NCBI GenBank assembly: GCA_911728435.2
Contig: OU452204.1
Location: 6,138,001 to 6,202,000 of the forward strand
Source of the DNA: Apoderus coryli
Taxonomy: Eukaryota > Arthropoda > Insecta > Coleoptera > Attelabidae
Reading direction: 5' to 3'
DNA: 64,000 nucleotides
In this document: piece by piece, positions 51,061-61,509 of the stretch
How the letters are laid out: every line of letters starts with the position of its first letter
Numbering within the stretch: the first letter of the stretch is position 1
Notes under the pieces: generated by a model
Told to the model about the DNA's origin: nothing
The model's database searches: none
What the model saw: the letters and a program-made list of their open reading frames with translations, nothing else
Made by a program: the position numbers and the translations under genes

Positions 51061-53203
51061 AACAGGTCAGGACAATTTTAATCACTAATTTACACGTTTC
51101 GTCACGAATCATCAGTGATGAAGCTAATATTCAACAAAAATATCATTGTTTCAACGAAAATGAATGACAACCTCAAGTACTTTTTGCCCCCCTCTATACC
51201 CGACCCTGGTCGAAAAAATTCTGTGTACATGTTATCATTTTGTGTGTTTCCAATAGAATTCAATATCATTTTAAGTTAGGCGGTATTTGCTTTGCTTTGT
51301 GGATCATTTGATATCTATCAGTACAGGTATAATAAAAAAGATACTCAGACTGTTTCCAGCATCGCTATATAGGTATCTACTGGACCAATGGGATTGTACC
51401 AAGCAAACAGTGACCAAACTGATAGGCGTGCCTCATTAGGATGCCAAATCTCAATGTTTGGTACCCGCCTATTTCTGATTACATGTCACACTTGAATGAT
51501 TATACGGTATCTTGATGTAGTATGGGATATCGAATGAGACAAGATAGAGGCGACAGAGAGGTCTACTCTCGTATTTGTTTTTTTTTATTATTTTTTGTTC
51601 TATCGTCAAGTCAAAGTTTTTTTATTACGTTTTCCGGTTCATTAACAGCGGCGGAGCAGTGAATAAAATTTTAAAAAATGCCGACATAGGTAGGAATCTA
51701 CTTATGATTTGAATAGAACTGTTGCAATATTAAAATTGAAACCGAAGTTAAGGTTATATATTACTGCGTTTACTACTTACAAAGTACAAAGGTTGCATAA
51801 TTTATTTCCAACATATGAGATGAGATATATTTCTGTAAAAGATAATGGAAGCGAATTTCGTGAATATAATAATTACAATATACCTGACATTTAATTTTTA
51901 CGATATTTTCGATAATGGAATGTCAACTCTAAAAAACTCTGTTTTCTTTTTCTCTTTTTCCTTCAGCATTATTTCTTCATTTTCGCTTTAAACTCTTACG
52001 ATGGGGCTAACAAACCAATCATAGATTAAACAACTAATAATAATAAACATTTTTATTAGTATCAAACCACCATAATACAGTTTTGGAAACAAATACAAGT
52101 TGAAATAGTATCTAGGTAAGGTCACAGTATATTTAAATATACCTAGACAGTAAACACTATAAACTATTTACAAAATAACTTAAGTTAAAACCCAATAGGT
52201 TTCACATAACCAAGTTCTCCAGATTAAGATAGACGATTTGATTATTTTCGCACATGCGGCTAACAGGACTAAATCTACCTCCTCTTAGCATTATTGAATT
52301 TATAATCAAAACTGAAAATATATACCTATTTGTGGAGAATGTCAATAATTTGTGTAACCAAGATCATATTGGTAAAAAATTAAAAGAGTTGTTTAAAAAT
52401 AATTAAAATTTGCCAATCGCGACTTAAAGGTGCAAATCAAAGCAAGAATTCTAATAATAAAGTGGTAAAACCTCATGTAAAATTAAGAATTTTCTAAAAT
52501 CTTTAAAATAATATAATGTGATATTAATAATACAATTTTAGATCTTGAAAATAAATAATAAGGAAGGGATCTAGTAGATTTTACAATGCTATAAAACTAA
52601 GAACCCCAGTTTCTATACAGAATTAGTATAAGAAATTCTATTCAGACTAGGTATATTAATGTTGGTCTAAGCAGCTAGGTGATTTAATATATAATAACAT
52701 TTATTTCATATAGCTGATCGATTAATATAATAATACATATCATTACAAATATATCTTCTATTATTATATTCTATTTTTTTATGTGCTAAAATATTGTGTT
52801 TCATACCAATATGCTTTAATTTATTAAATACTTAGTTAAATAGGTATAATATGTAATTATGTACTTTTTCAGTTTATTTTTCTTTTGTATATCTTTGTTA
52901 CATTTTTTTGTTAAAAACCAAACATCGTCAATTTTGTGTAAAATAACTAAAAAAAAGCTTTTATGTACCAATGGCTTTAATTTAAAAATTATCTACTTAA
53001 TTTAAATACCTAACGAATATACAATTTTTACCGCCCTCGTAAGAATAATTTTTAAATATGCATGCATAGATGCCCCCGTATTATCCTTTTTCGCTTATCT
53101 TCTATTGTTGCATGTATGGATAGGCGGTATGTCTCTATAAATGCAAAACAAAGGAAGCCGCTATGAGTGCTTATACTACACCTTATATTTACGATGGCAA
53201 GGT
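51061..53203. other. DNA without recognisable gene
   Basis: AT-rich, with T-rich runs near 51570-51620. The 61-codon ORF at 51709-51894 shows no motif. No element boundary is supported. Confidence 0.45.
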
Positions 53204-53422
53204 CATCGAATATTAACGGTAGATAAGAAGGTTCAGTAGACGCTGAAAACGGCATCGACTCGTTGCATTCCCAGCCACATTTCTGGCCCGCTACTATATA
53301 TCTGTATATACTATAAGATACTATACTACTACTATAACCGCGGCGAATTGCTTTGTAGACATGATTATCAAACGTGCCGACACGAGGTGAAGTATATTGT
53401 TTGTATATTATTTTAAACAGTG
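53204..53422. repeat. dispersed repeat, copy 2
   Basis: Partner of 47279-47487 in the same orientation, with substitutions and small indels (for example an extra TATATCTGTATA in the centre). The flanks differ on both sides, so this is a mobile or dispersed unit rather than a local duplication. Confidence 0.85.
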
Positions 53423-53736
53423 ATAGGGTGGTTAACAGTGGATCAATAACACACACTGAATCACCTAGATATTAGGCAACCTATTAAACATAATAAAGGA
53501 GGGGATTATTTGCGATACAATTTTGATTTTCAATAGCATTCAACCATTTCAGTTTGCACTTAAAATTTCCAGTCTGCACCTTTACAGATGTTTTTTTGTT
53601 ATTGTGCTTCACTATTTTACAACTGCCTAAGTATGAATATTTTTTATTAAGGTTCGAAATCCAGTTTTTTTATCATTAACCATTTGCCTCATATGGGACA
53701 ATTGTTATTGCAAAAAATGTAGCTTTTGATAGATAG

Positions 53737-54390
53737 ATGGAAAATAACTGTCTGAAAGTGGAGAAAGAAAAATTGGAAAACACATACCAAAGAAGCAATA
53801 GAGACAACTTTACAACATATCAATATAATGGCCCAAGTATACGTCAAGCATCCAAAGAAACAAATATTGCGTTTACGATATTACAACGTTATGCCAAAAA
53901 ACAAAAACACGCTGACCCTGATACAGAGTTGCGCTTAGTTCCAAACTACTAAGTAAATCAGCTGTTTTCTGATGTGCAAGAGGAAGCTCTGAAAGAATAT
54001 TACAAGAAATGTGCCTTACTATTTTATGGACTCTCAGTAAAAGACTGCCGTCAAGTAGCTTATGAAATGACAAAACAATATTAAAATGCCGAATTCATGG
54101 GAAATTTATGATATGGCAGGCATTGACTGGTTAAGGGGCTTTCGATCCCGTCACCCGGATTTAAGTCTTAGAAAACCGGAGGCTCATAGTATGGCTCGAG
54201 CAACATCAGTTAATGCAGAAACTGTTAAAGCATTTTTCCTAAATCTTGAAAAAGAAATCCTTTATTTTCCGACGGAAGTCGAATTTTTAATCTTGATGAA
54301 ACTGGCACTACTACAGTGCAAAAGCCGCAGCGAGTTATTGGACCCAAGGGGCACAAAAATTGCGGTAGATAATGGGAGAATTCAATAGCT
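53737..54390 (+). pseudogene. pogo-like (CENP-B/Tigger-related) transposase relic
   Basis: The first frame (53737-53952) holds a helix-turn-helix region with PSIRQASKETNIAFTILQRY. After a stop come LSVKDCRQVAYEM and, in the frame 54086-54388, MAGIDWLRGFRSRHPDLSLR and KPEAHSMARATSVN, the CENP-B-type DNA-binding domain pattern. The first catalytic block appears as LDETGTTTVQKPQRVIGPKG in an adjacent frame. The remainder of the DDE domain is absent. Three frame changes make it inactive. Confidence 0.85.
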
Positions 54391-54519
54391 GCAAAACTCA
54401 TACCTGATATTGATCTACGCCATTAGAAGAAGACAGCGGATATCGCATAAATTAGTAGAGACTGGTTGATTGATTATGTACCTATACTAGGCGTACTCAC
54501 CATGCTGACTACTACTTTC

Positions 54520-54700
54520 ACAAGATTATGAAATAAAACACCTCCTTATATCATGGAAAATTGTTAATCGAACTGGTGTTGACAACTTAAACATTCGACG
54601 TAAAAGCCTATTAACAGTTCCAATTCATAAAAAGCAACTGTTTAAAAGATCGGTTTCCTATAATGTTGCCAATTCATTGATCGTTAGTTGACCGGTTTTT
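54520..54700 (+). pseudogene. short LINE C-terminal fragment
   Basis: NIRRKSLLTVPIHKKQLFKR and SVSYNVANSLI resemble the last conserved segment of CR1/Jockey-like LINE proteins. It directly follows the pogo relic. The fragment is short and the match is from pattern recognition only. Confidence 0.45.
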
Positions 54701-54886
54701 GAGTAAGCATATTTAGATCACTGCTGAAAATAATATTACTCGTACTCGACTGTGTGAAGCACTCATCCATAAATTCAGGAGTGGTGGATTCATAGAGTGG
54801 TAGAACTCAGGTAGTTCGTTTTAATTAACTCATTTCTCTTCCTATTTTGGTTTCAGTCGGTATCACCCAGGGTTCTCACCTGAGGC

Positions 54887-56050
54887 CAGTGCCGGTTTAA
54901 GGCCTTACCGTGCAGGCGGCCGTCAGGATTTGGCCTCCCCACTTAACCCATTATTGGAAAGAGAAAAAAAAGGGAAGGTCGTATTTTGGATAACTATAGG
55001 ATCAAATTGGTTAAGAAATTGAAAAAAAAAATTAAATTGTTTTAACTTTATATTTAATGGTTTAATATAATGTAAAACAACGGTTAAACACTAAACACAA
55101 AAACATAATATTGCAAAATAATAATTAAACTAAAAAGAACAAACAACAAGTATAAACTTCAAAATAAAATTATTATAATACATAAAAAAAATAAGAACCA
55201 AATATATTACTTCACTTAGGAATAGAAACTACAAAAAATCTTACGAACTTTTTCGTTAACAAATTTATTAATAATTTCATCATAATTAATATCATTTAAA
55301 GCTTCGCTCTCGATATAAAGATCAGATAAGGCATCCAGGTTTTCCTGTCCTAAACAAGCCCTATGTTTATTTTTGACCTTATCCAACGCAGAAAAGCATA
55401 GGTAAAGAAAGAAAAATGTGTAATAAGGTTAAAAAACCTTTGGAAAAGTAGATTTTAATGTTTGGACCATGTTATATTTGTCCAAAATGTTCGTTTTATT
55501 TGTTTGGTCGCACAACAAATTAAACTGCTTAATTTCTTCCTCTAAACTGTCGGGCTCATAGACTTCTTTTAATTTTATTGTGGAACAATTGAACTCCAAG
55601 GGATCGTTAGTAAAAAAACAGTTACAATTATTTTTACGTAATTCATACGATTCAAGTCTACGACTTAAATCCCTTATAATGGAGTCGCAAAAAATATTAA
55701 AAGTTCCAACCCTAAATTTTTAATTTTTAGTTAATATCGCTTCATTACTTGTACTTTCGTCATCGTCAAAAAATAATTTTCGTTTTCTATTTATTTTCCC
55801 AATCTCATCTTCATATTGTATTATATTATCTTCATTGGCATTGTTATTTGTTATTAAATTCGGAGCTTCATTTTTTATAGACGCAATATAATTATTTCTA
55901 AAGTCGTTAACAAAAGCAAAGATTAATCTACACATTAATCTTTGACAAAAGTAACTAGTGACTTAAGCATCAGATAGATTTAGGGTTGGATTCTCTAATG
56001 TTTTACTGATGGCATTACACCATTCTAGAAGTTTTGATAAAAGAGTTTTT
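54887..56050 (-). pseudogene. hAT transposase relic (ZMYM1-like)
   Basis: The minus strand from about 56050 reads LEWCNAISKTLENPTLNLSD, then (55720-55935) IGKINRKRKLFFDDDESTSN, and FRVGTFNIFCDSIIRDLSRR. The C-terminal dimerisation segment near 55230-55400 reads LCFSALDKVKNKHRACLGQE and NYDEIINKFVNEKVRKIF, as in hAT transposases. CAGTGCCGGTTTAAGG at 54887 looks like the hAT end. The N-terminal zinc finger and first catalytic region are missing, and stops are present. The other terminus was not found. Confidence 0.75.
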
Positions 56051-56194
56051 TCCACGTTTGAGGTGGGGGCGTCGTGGTGGCGGTTCGGTGTGATTGGCCG
56101 ATCGGTGTTCTGTTGTTGTTCGGTTGGTGTCCGGGTTCTTACCGGTCCTTATATGTGTCTTGCGAACGGCTCTTGCATATTTTAGATTATGTTG

Positions 56195-57116
56195 GTGTGT
56201 TTACATACACTGTCAAAAATCGACAAGTAGCTAGAAATTTTAATCGCAGTATGTCAGTTATCAAACGTGTGTAAAATCGCTATAGAGAGACTGGACGATA
56301 TAAAAGACCGGATAAGGTCGGAATCGCAAAACTACACAAATTCAGGACCGATATTTAGTAGTTTCTTCTTTGCGAAAACGAATAGCGACAGCAAAAGAAC
56401 TTCAAAGTACACTTAGGATGGCTCATCAGGTAACCATTTCTAACCAGACTGTTCGAAACAGGTTACGGGAAGGAGATTTAAAACCAAGAAGGTCGGTACA
56501 AAAACCTGTTTTAACTCGACATCATAAAACTATGCGATTAAACTTTGCTCGTGAACATTTGGGATGGCAACTTCGACAATGGAGGCCAGTACTTTTTACG
56601 GACGCATCAACATTTCATCACACTCGTTGTAATGACCGATTGCGTGTGTATACACGTCAGAATGAATGATAATCCACTGCTGCTGTACAAGAAGTATCCA
56701 GATTTCGAGATGGTCCGATAAGGGTTTGAGGTGGAATAAGTTTGGACGCAAAAACCGATCTTGTAGTGATACTGGGAAGTCTTACAGCTGCAAGATATAT
56801 GGATATCAGTCTGTTAGATCAGGTTATTCCTGCAGCATGTGGTATAGGCCCTGATTTGCTATTCATGCAGGATATTGCAAGGCCTCATACTGCTGCGATA
56901 AGCTCTGACGTCAATCCAATTGAACCCCGTATGGGATATATTGGACAGACGTCTTCGACGTCGTTCAAATCCACCTCAAACCCTTCAGCAATTAACAGAA
57001 GCCCTAATCGAAGAGTGGGACAGTATATCACAGGAAGACATTCGAAGGTTCGGAGAAATATGCCAAGAAGATGGCGAATGACTATTCGTGCTGCTGGAGG
57101 GCACACGCGACACTAA
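56195..57116 (+). pseudogene. Tc1-like transposase relic
   Basis: The plus strand encodes RQVARNFNRSMSVIKRV and RYRETGRYKRP from the paired DNA-binding region. The open frame 56370-56669 follows, with TAKELQSTLRMAHQVTISNQ and FAREHLGWQLRQWRPVLFTD; the catalytic aspartate survives but DES is changed to DAS. The next frame (56742-57116) has LFMQDIARPHTA (DNARPHTA expected) and a shifted DVNPIE block, then SMPRR-type C-terminus. Two frameshifts, stops and two altered catalytic blocks are present. Confidence 0.88.
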
Positions 57117-57332
57117 AACTCATTGGTTTTCAGATAGCGGAACATTGCCATTTGAAAAATGTTTTCTTTTCATTTTGTTATTGGCATTTTTTTTTAAATG
57201 TTGATCTTAGTTTACAAATAAAGGATTAGTTGAAAGTTCTATTAATCGGTTTATTACAAGAAAATATGTGTCTTTCAGAATCTAAATGGTCATCTGTATA
57301 TACTCGTAACTATCACTTAGTAAGTTACAGGG

Positions 57333-57372
57333 TTATACAAAAGTGTTCCTTTAATTTTTTTGAGCAGTGTAT
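57333..57372. repeat. Tc1-like terminal repeat end
   Basis: Read inward on the minus strand from TA, the sequence CACTGCTCAAAAAATTAAAG continues GAACACTTTTGTATAACCC, a form common for Tc1-like ends. The matching left end was not clearly found (a partial ACACTGTCAAAAATCG lies near 56207). Confidence 0.5.
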
Positions 57373-58104
57373 GTTATATTGTATGGGCGCCGTAATAATA
57401 GACTTTTTTCCGTAGATAAATCAATATTTTGTAATATTTTATTCTTTCTTATTTGGTGTTTGTTAATTCAGTTTTACCATTTTGCCTTTTTTTAAGTGTA
57501 TTTAGAAACTTTTGAAATTATTTCTACACATATTTGTATTATGGGCTGTTGAAGCACTCAACCTAGTTGAGAGGCTGACAACTATATTTATATTATTTAT
57601 GTATGTACGTTAAAACATGTTTGCACCTAATCATCATCATCCTGGCCCACAGATTACGTTAACGACACGGTCTTGATAGCACTTGACAATCTTCATAAAT
57701 AAGCATATTATCGATACATAATAATTATGGCATAAGGTTATGTTAATTTGCTTCGTTCATTACTCACTTCTGATTTGAGATGGCCAGCTAGATTAATAAG
57801 TTACTTTGTTCAGAAAACAATGTTGCAATAGATAAATGTTAATTCATATACCTATTGACATATTTGCTAATACACATTTGTCATGATATATTATAATAAA
57901 TAGATTAAAATTATACCTTGACTATTTTTTTTAATTCTAAGGCTGCTTTGATAAGCAACAATATGTGATAAAAAAAAACTTTTTACTAAAGGGCTTTCCA
58001 ATCAGATTTTATATTGATTTTTAAGAAAAACACGTATTTTTTTAAAAATATCATTTCATTCAATAGAGAAAGGTTTGCCATTAATAAGTAAAGAAAAACA
58101 ATAT
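57373..58104. other. DNA without recognisable gene
   Basis: AT-rich with no feature I can support. Confidence 0.45.
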
Positions 58105-58825
58105 CCACGACCCCTTTTGCAGTATCATATTCTTTTGATGAAATTGTCCATCACATTTTCACACATCGCGGCTCTATTTCATCAATAACGGCACGAATTC
58201 ATTAATCGTGGTCCAATAGCGCGATCCTTTAATTGAAGGGGCCGAATCAGCTTGATGTCCGAAAAAATTCGGCCGAATCCCTCCCGTCAAAAAACTGCTC
58301 CAAACAGTTGTGAATAGAGAGTTGTTCAACAATCACTTTTGGATTTTCTCTGCCCCAAATGCGACAATTCTGCTTACTAACGTAACCTCCTAGATGAAAA
58401 TGTGCCTCATCGCTCATAGTGGTTCAATTGGCAAAGACATGACGCTGTTGCTGGTCGGCTGGCTTAAGTTCTTGTGTTAACTGAACTTTGTAAGCCTTAA
58501 GACCTAAATCTTTGTGCAACATTCGGTATAAAGTCGTTTGCAAAATGTCTGATTTCAGAGAACGACGTGGAATAGACAAATCTGCGTTTTCGTTGGCACT
58601 TTCATCTACAGAAGCAATATGCGCTGGTGTTCTTGCACGACGAACACATAGTTCTTCACATCAATAACTTGTCCCAACAGCTCGAATTTTTTTACCCATT
58701 TTAACGCTATAGCTGGCCAAGAAGAGGCTTCACGATGACCCAAAACAGTTTTAACTTTTCGAACTGTTTGTCATCATTTTTGTAGTGCTTTTAATAATTT
58801 CTATGCGTCGTTCCATTTCATTCAT
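58105..58825 (-). pseudogene. mariner-like transposase relic
   Basis: An ATG at 58825 opens MNEMERRIEIIKSTTK, the usual N-terminus of this lineage. In shifting frames the minus strand then gives RARTPAHIASVDESANENAD, LYRMLHKDLGLKAYKVQLTQ and ELKPADQQQRHVFAN. TMSDEAHFHLGGYVSKQNCR holds the first catalytic aspartate, and a C-terminal block RAVIDEIEPRCVK lies near 58160. The region corresponding to VTVWCGLWAGG is missing. It lies about 100 bp from the mariner that starts at 58928, in the opposite orientation. Confidence 0.82.
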
Positions 58826-58927
58826 TTTTATTAATTATTTGGAAAATTTGGCGCCAGTCTGTATAAAAATAGTAATTTTTGGCGTTCTTTGTTAGATAAA
58901 ATTTTAAAATACATGAACAATATTATC

Positions 58928-60201
58928 CGAGGGTTGCCTTTTATATTTCGGGATTTGGCAACCCTGGTGTTGCAATCTGGCAACTGACAGCTCTATCGTA
59001 AAGTTGGACATTTTTGAGGTTATACGTACGAACGTTTTGACATACGAGCGCTATTTGTGTTGTTTACAGTAACTTAAAAGATTCATCTCGGCCCAAAAAT
59101 GGAATTAAGTCGTGAACACTTTCGTGCCATTATTTTTTACAACTTTCGACGTGGATTAACTCAGCAACAGTGCATGGATGAACTTAATTCAATTTTTGGC
59201 GATGAATCTCCATCAAGGACCAGTGTTTATCGATGGTATGGTGCATGCAATCGTGGTCGTAGTTCACCCCAAGACGAATTTCGTGAAGGTCGTCCAAAAT
59301 CAGTTGTTGTTCCGAAAACCATTGATCCTGTGCGCGAACTGATATTGCAAGATCATCATGTGACCTATCAAGAAATTGAGACAACCTTAGGCATTAGTGG
59401 GACCAATATTGCATAAACATTTGACTGTCAAAAAATTTTGTTCGCGTTGGATCCCACACATTTTTTCAATCGGTCAAAAAAAGGCTTGCGTCGATTGGTC
59501 GAAAGAAATGCTCAAAAAATACGATCGCGGTGCTTCGAAACACGTCTATGACATCGTGACAGGTGATGAATCGTGGATTTACGCGTATGAGCCCAAAAGT
59601 AAACAGCAGCAGACTGTATGGGTGTTTCAAGATAAGCCAAATCCAACAAAAGTTGTTCGCGCACGAAGCGCTTCCAAGCAAATAGTCGCCTGTTTTTTCG
59701 GAAAAACTGGACATGTCGCAACCGTACCACTAGAACAACGCAGAACACTGATTATGAGTGGTACACAACCATTTGTTTGCCAGTTGTCTTCCAAGGAATC
59801 AGGAAAACCAACCGCAGAAGACAGATAACTCTTAACCACGACAATGCGAGCTCCCACACATTGGCTCAAACAAAATTTTTGAGCACCCAAAACATCGATT
59901 TTATGAGTCATTCGCCGTATAGTCCTGACTTGGCACCGAATGACTTCTTTTTATTCCCGTAGGTAAAAAACAAACTGAGAGGTCAACGTTTTTCGACACC
60001 TGAAGAAGCGGTTGCTGCATTCAGAATGCATGTTTTGGAGATACCGCAATCAGAGTGGCAAAAGTGCTTCGACAGTTGGTTCAAACGCATGCAACAGTGT
60101 ATAGTTCTTCATGAGGAATATTTTGAATAACAATAAAGTGATTTTCGATGATTAATATTTGTTTTTGTTCACTAATCCCGAAATATAAAAGGCAACCCTC
60201 G
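58928..60201 (+). mobile_element. mariner element, full length but with mutated ORF
   Basis: Perfect 28-bp terminal inverted repeats (CGAGGGTTGCCTTTTATATT then TCGGGATT) bound 1274 bp. The right flank is TA; the left flank is TC, which I read as a mutated TA. It is the best preserved transposon in the window and holds a single transposase frame broken in a few places. Confidence 0.92.
59099..60130 (+). pseudogene. mariner transposase, three lesions
   Basis: Length and order match a full mariner transposase of about 340 residues. Residues 1-100 hold two helix-turn-helix motifs (MELSREHFRAIIFYNFRRGL, then GRPKSVVVPKT). A frameshift near 59405 follows. The frame 59397-59828 carries IVTGDESWIYAYEPKSKQQQ with the first aspartate, and VVRARSASKQIVACFFGK. 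A second frameshift occurs near 59750. LNHDNASSHT holds the second aspartate, and PDLAPNDFFLFP the third. A TAG at 59960-59962 interrupts the frame before VKNKLRGQRFSTPEEAV. The C-terminus EIPQSEWQKCFDSWFKRMQQ is intact. All three catalytic aspartates are kept. It is inactive as it stands. Confidence 0.9.
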
Positions 60202-61030
60202 TACTTAACATAAAATTTATTATTATTAAGAAGTTGTTAAAATTCTATATTCCTATAATAATACAAATTTCCACTGATGATGAGAACAAAATTTCCCAGC
60301 ATGTAACTTTCTAAGAGCAACAAAATTGAAAGGGTTAGGAAAATACTGATCACCAGTACTTCTAACAGGATAGAGCCCATCCTCTCGAAAAGGCAGCCGT
60401 AAGGCACCTATAGAGTCTCTAACCAAAAAGATGGTATTCCATCAGTTCCAGATGTAAGTTTTGATTTCAGTTGTTTTGGAGGCGGTCACAACATAAGTCA
60501 CATCTAGATGTAATTAAGAACTAACTAAATATTGTTATCGTTCAACTGGGCAACCCCAGGGTCTGACCAGACAAAAACTCCGTGAAAATAATGCGCGAAA
60601 GCGCTAACTACAAATACTACAAATATGACCACACTCTACTTGGTTCGATTAATATGCTTTCCTCCCTATTAAAAATATAACCCCTATAACAGTGATGTAT
60701 ATGATTTTTAACTTGGCGGCGAATTTCTGCAAATTGTTCTCTGAAATACTCAGTTTTATATTTCACATATTTTTTTCTAAATACATTCGGCAACACCGCG
60801 TTGGATTGATATATATGATAGTCAAATGTAATCGTTCGCGACTCAAACTAACGGGAGGCGACTCTGTACAGATTTAATAGGCTGTACCTCGTCCGGGGCA
60901 GCGCTGTGTTAATTTGGTAGGATGTACCTCGCTTACCCTATGGATCTGGAATAGACGAACACGCGCCGGAATGTTAAATAAATAAATAAATATTGTAGAA
61001 ATAGTCCATTATGCGTGGAGTTTATCATGT
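60202..61030. other. DNA without supported gene
   Basis: CCACTGATGATGAGAAC at 60271-60287 resembles the left part of the hairpin cassettes, but GAAAC is replaced by CCAGC. Near 60880-60950 the word TGTACCTCG appears twice about 40 bp apart. No gene is seen. Confidence 0.4.
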
Positions 61031-61502
61031 AATGATAAGTAAAACTTCGTCTGCTCCACAAACAATTCTTTTATTTTATAATATTGCGTCATAAACCATA
61101 CATGTTTCGAGACATGTTCTCATCATCAGTGGTCATTAAAAAAAGGGGGGGAATTTAATACAGAAATTAATATGCTTGTTCGCATCATTTGTAGAAAAAA
61201 TATTTTTTATGACAATTTAAATATTAAAATTTTGTAAGTTCATTGGGGAAATTAAAAAAAAAAGTTGTAATAGTAATTTCCCAATGAACTTACAAAATTT
61301 TAATATTTAAATTGTCATACAAAATATTTTTTCTACAAATGATTCGAACAAGCATATTATATTAATTTCTGTATTAAATTCCCCCCCTTTTTAATGACCA
61401 CTGATAATGAGAACAATGTGTCTCGAAACATGTATGGTTTATGATGCAATATTATAAAATAAAAGAATTGTTTGTGGAGCAGACGAAGTTTTACTTATCA
61501 TT
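61031..61502. mobile_element. 472-bp fold-back element with paired hammerhead-like motifs
   Basis: Nearly the whole element is a hairpin. 61031-61250 and 61277-61502 are inverted copies around a short AT-rich loop. The ends read AATGATAAGTAAAACTTCGT and then CTGCTCCACAAACAATTC. Each arm carries a core-like cassette: minus strand 61104-61129 (CTGATGA, stem GAGA/TCTC, GAAAC) and plus strand 61401-61428 (CTGATAA, same stem, GAAAC). The GTCTGCTCCACA word is shared with the 149-bp element at 20636-20784. Confidence 0.8.
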
Positions 61503-61509
61503 AAATAAA

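Noticed and set aside
53052..53456. A 134-codon minus ORF across the dispersed repeat
   Set aside because: The other copy of the repeat does not keep this frame, so it is unlikely to code for protein.
17757..61428. Claim that the hammerhead-like cassettes are active ribozymes
   Set aside because: Helix I could not be formed at any locus, and the cleavage triplet and helix III are unclear. Only the core pattern and the paired stem are supported.
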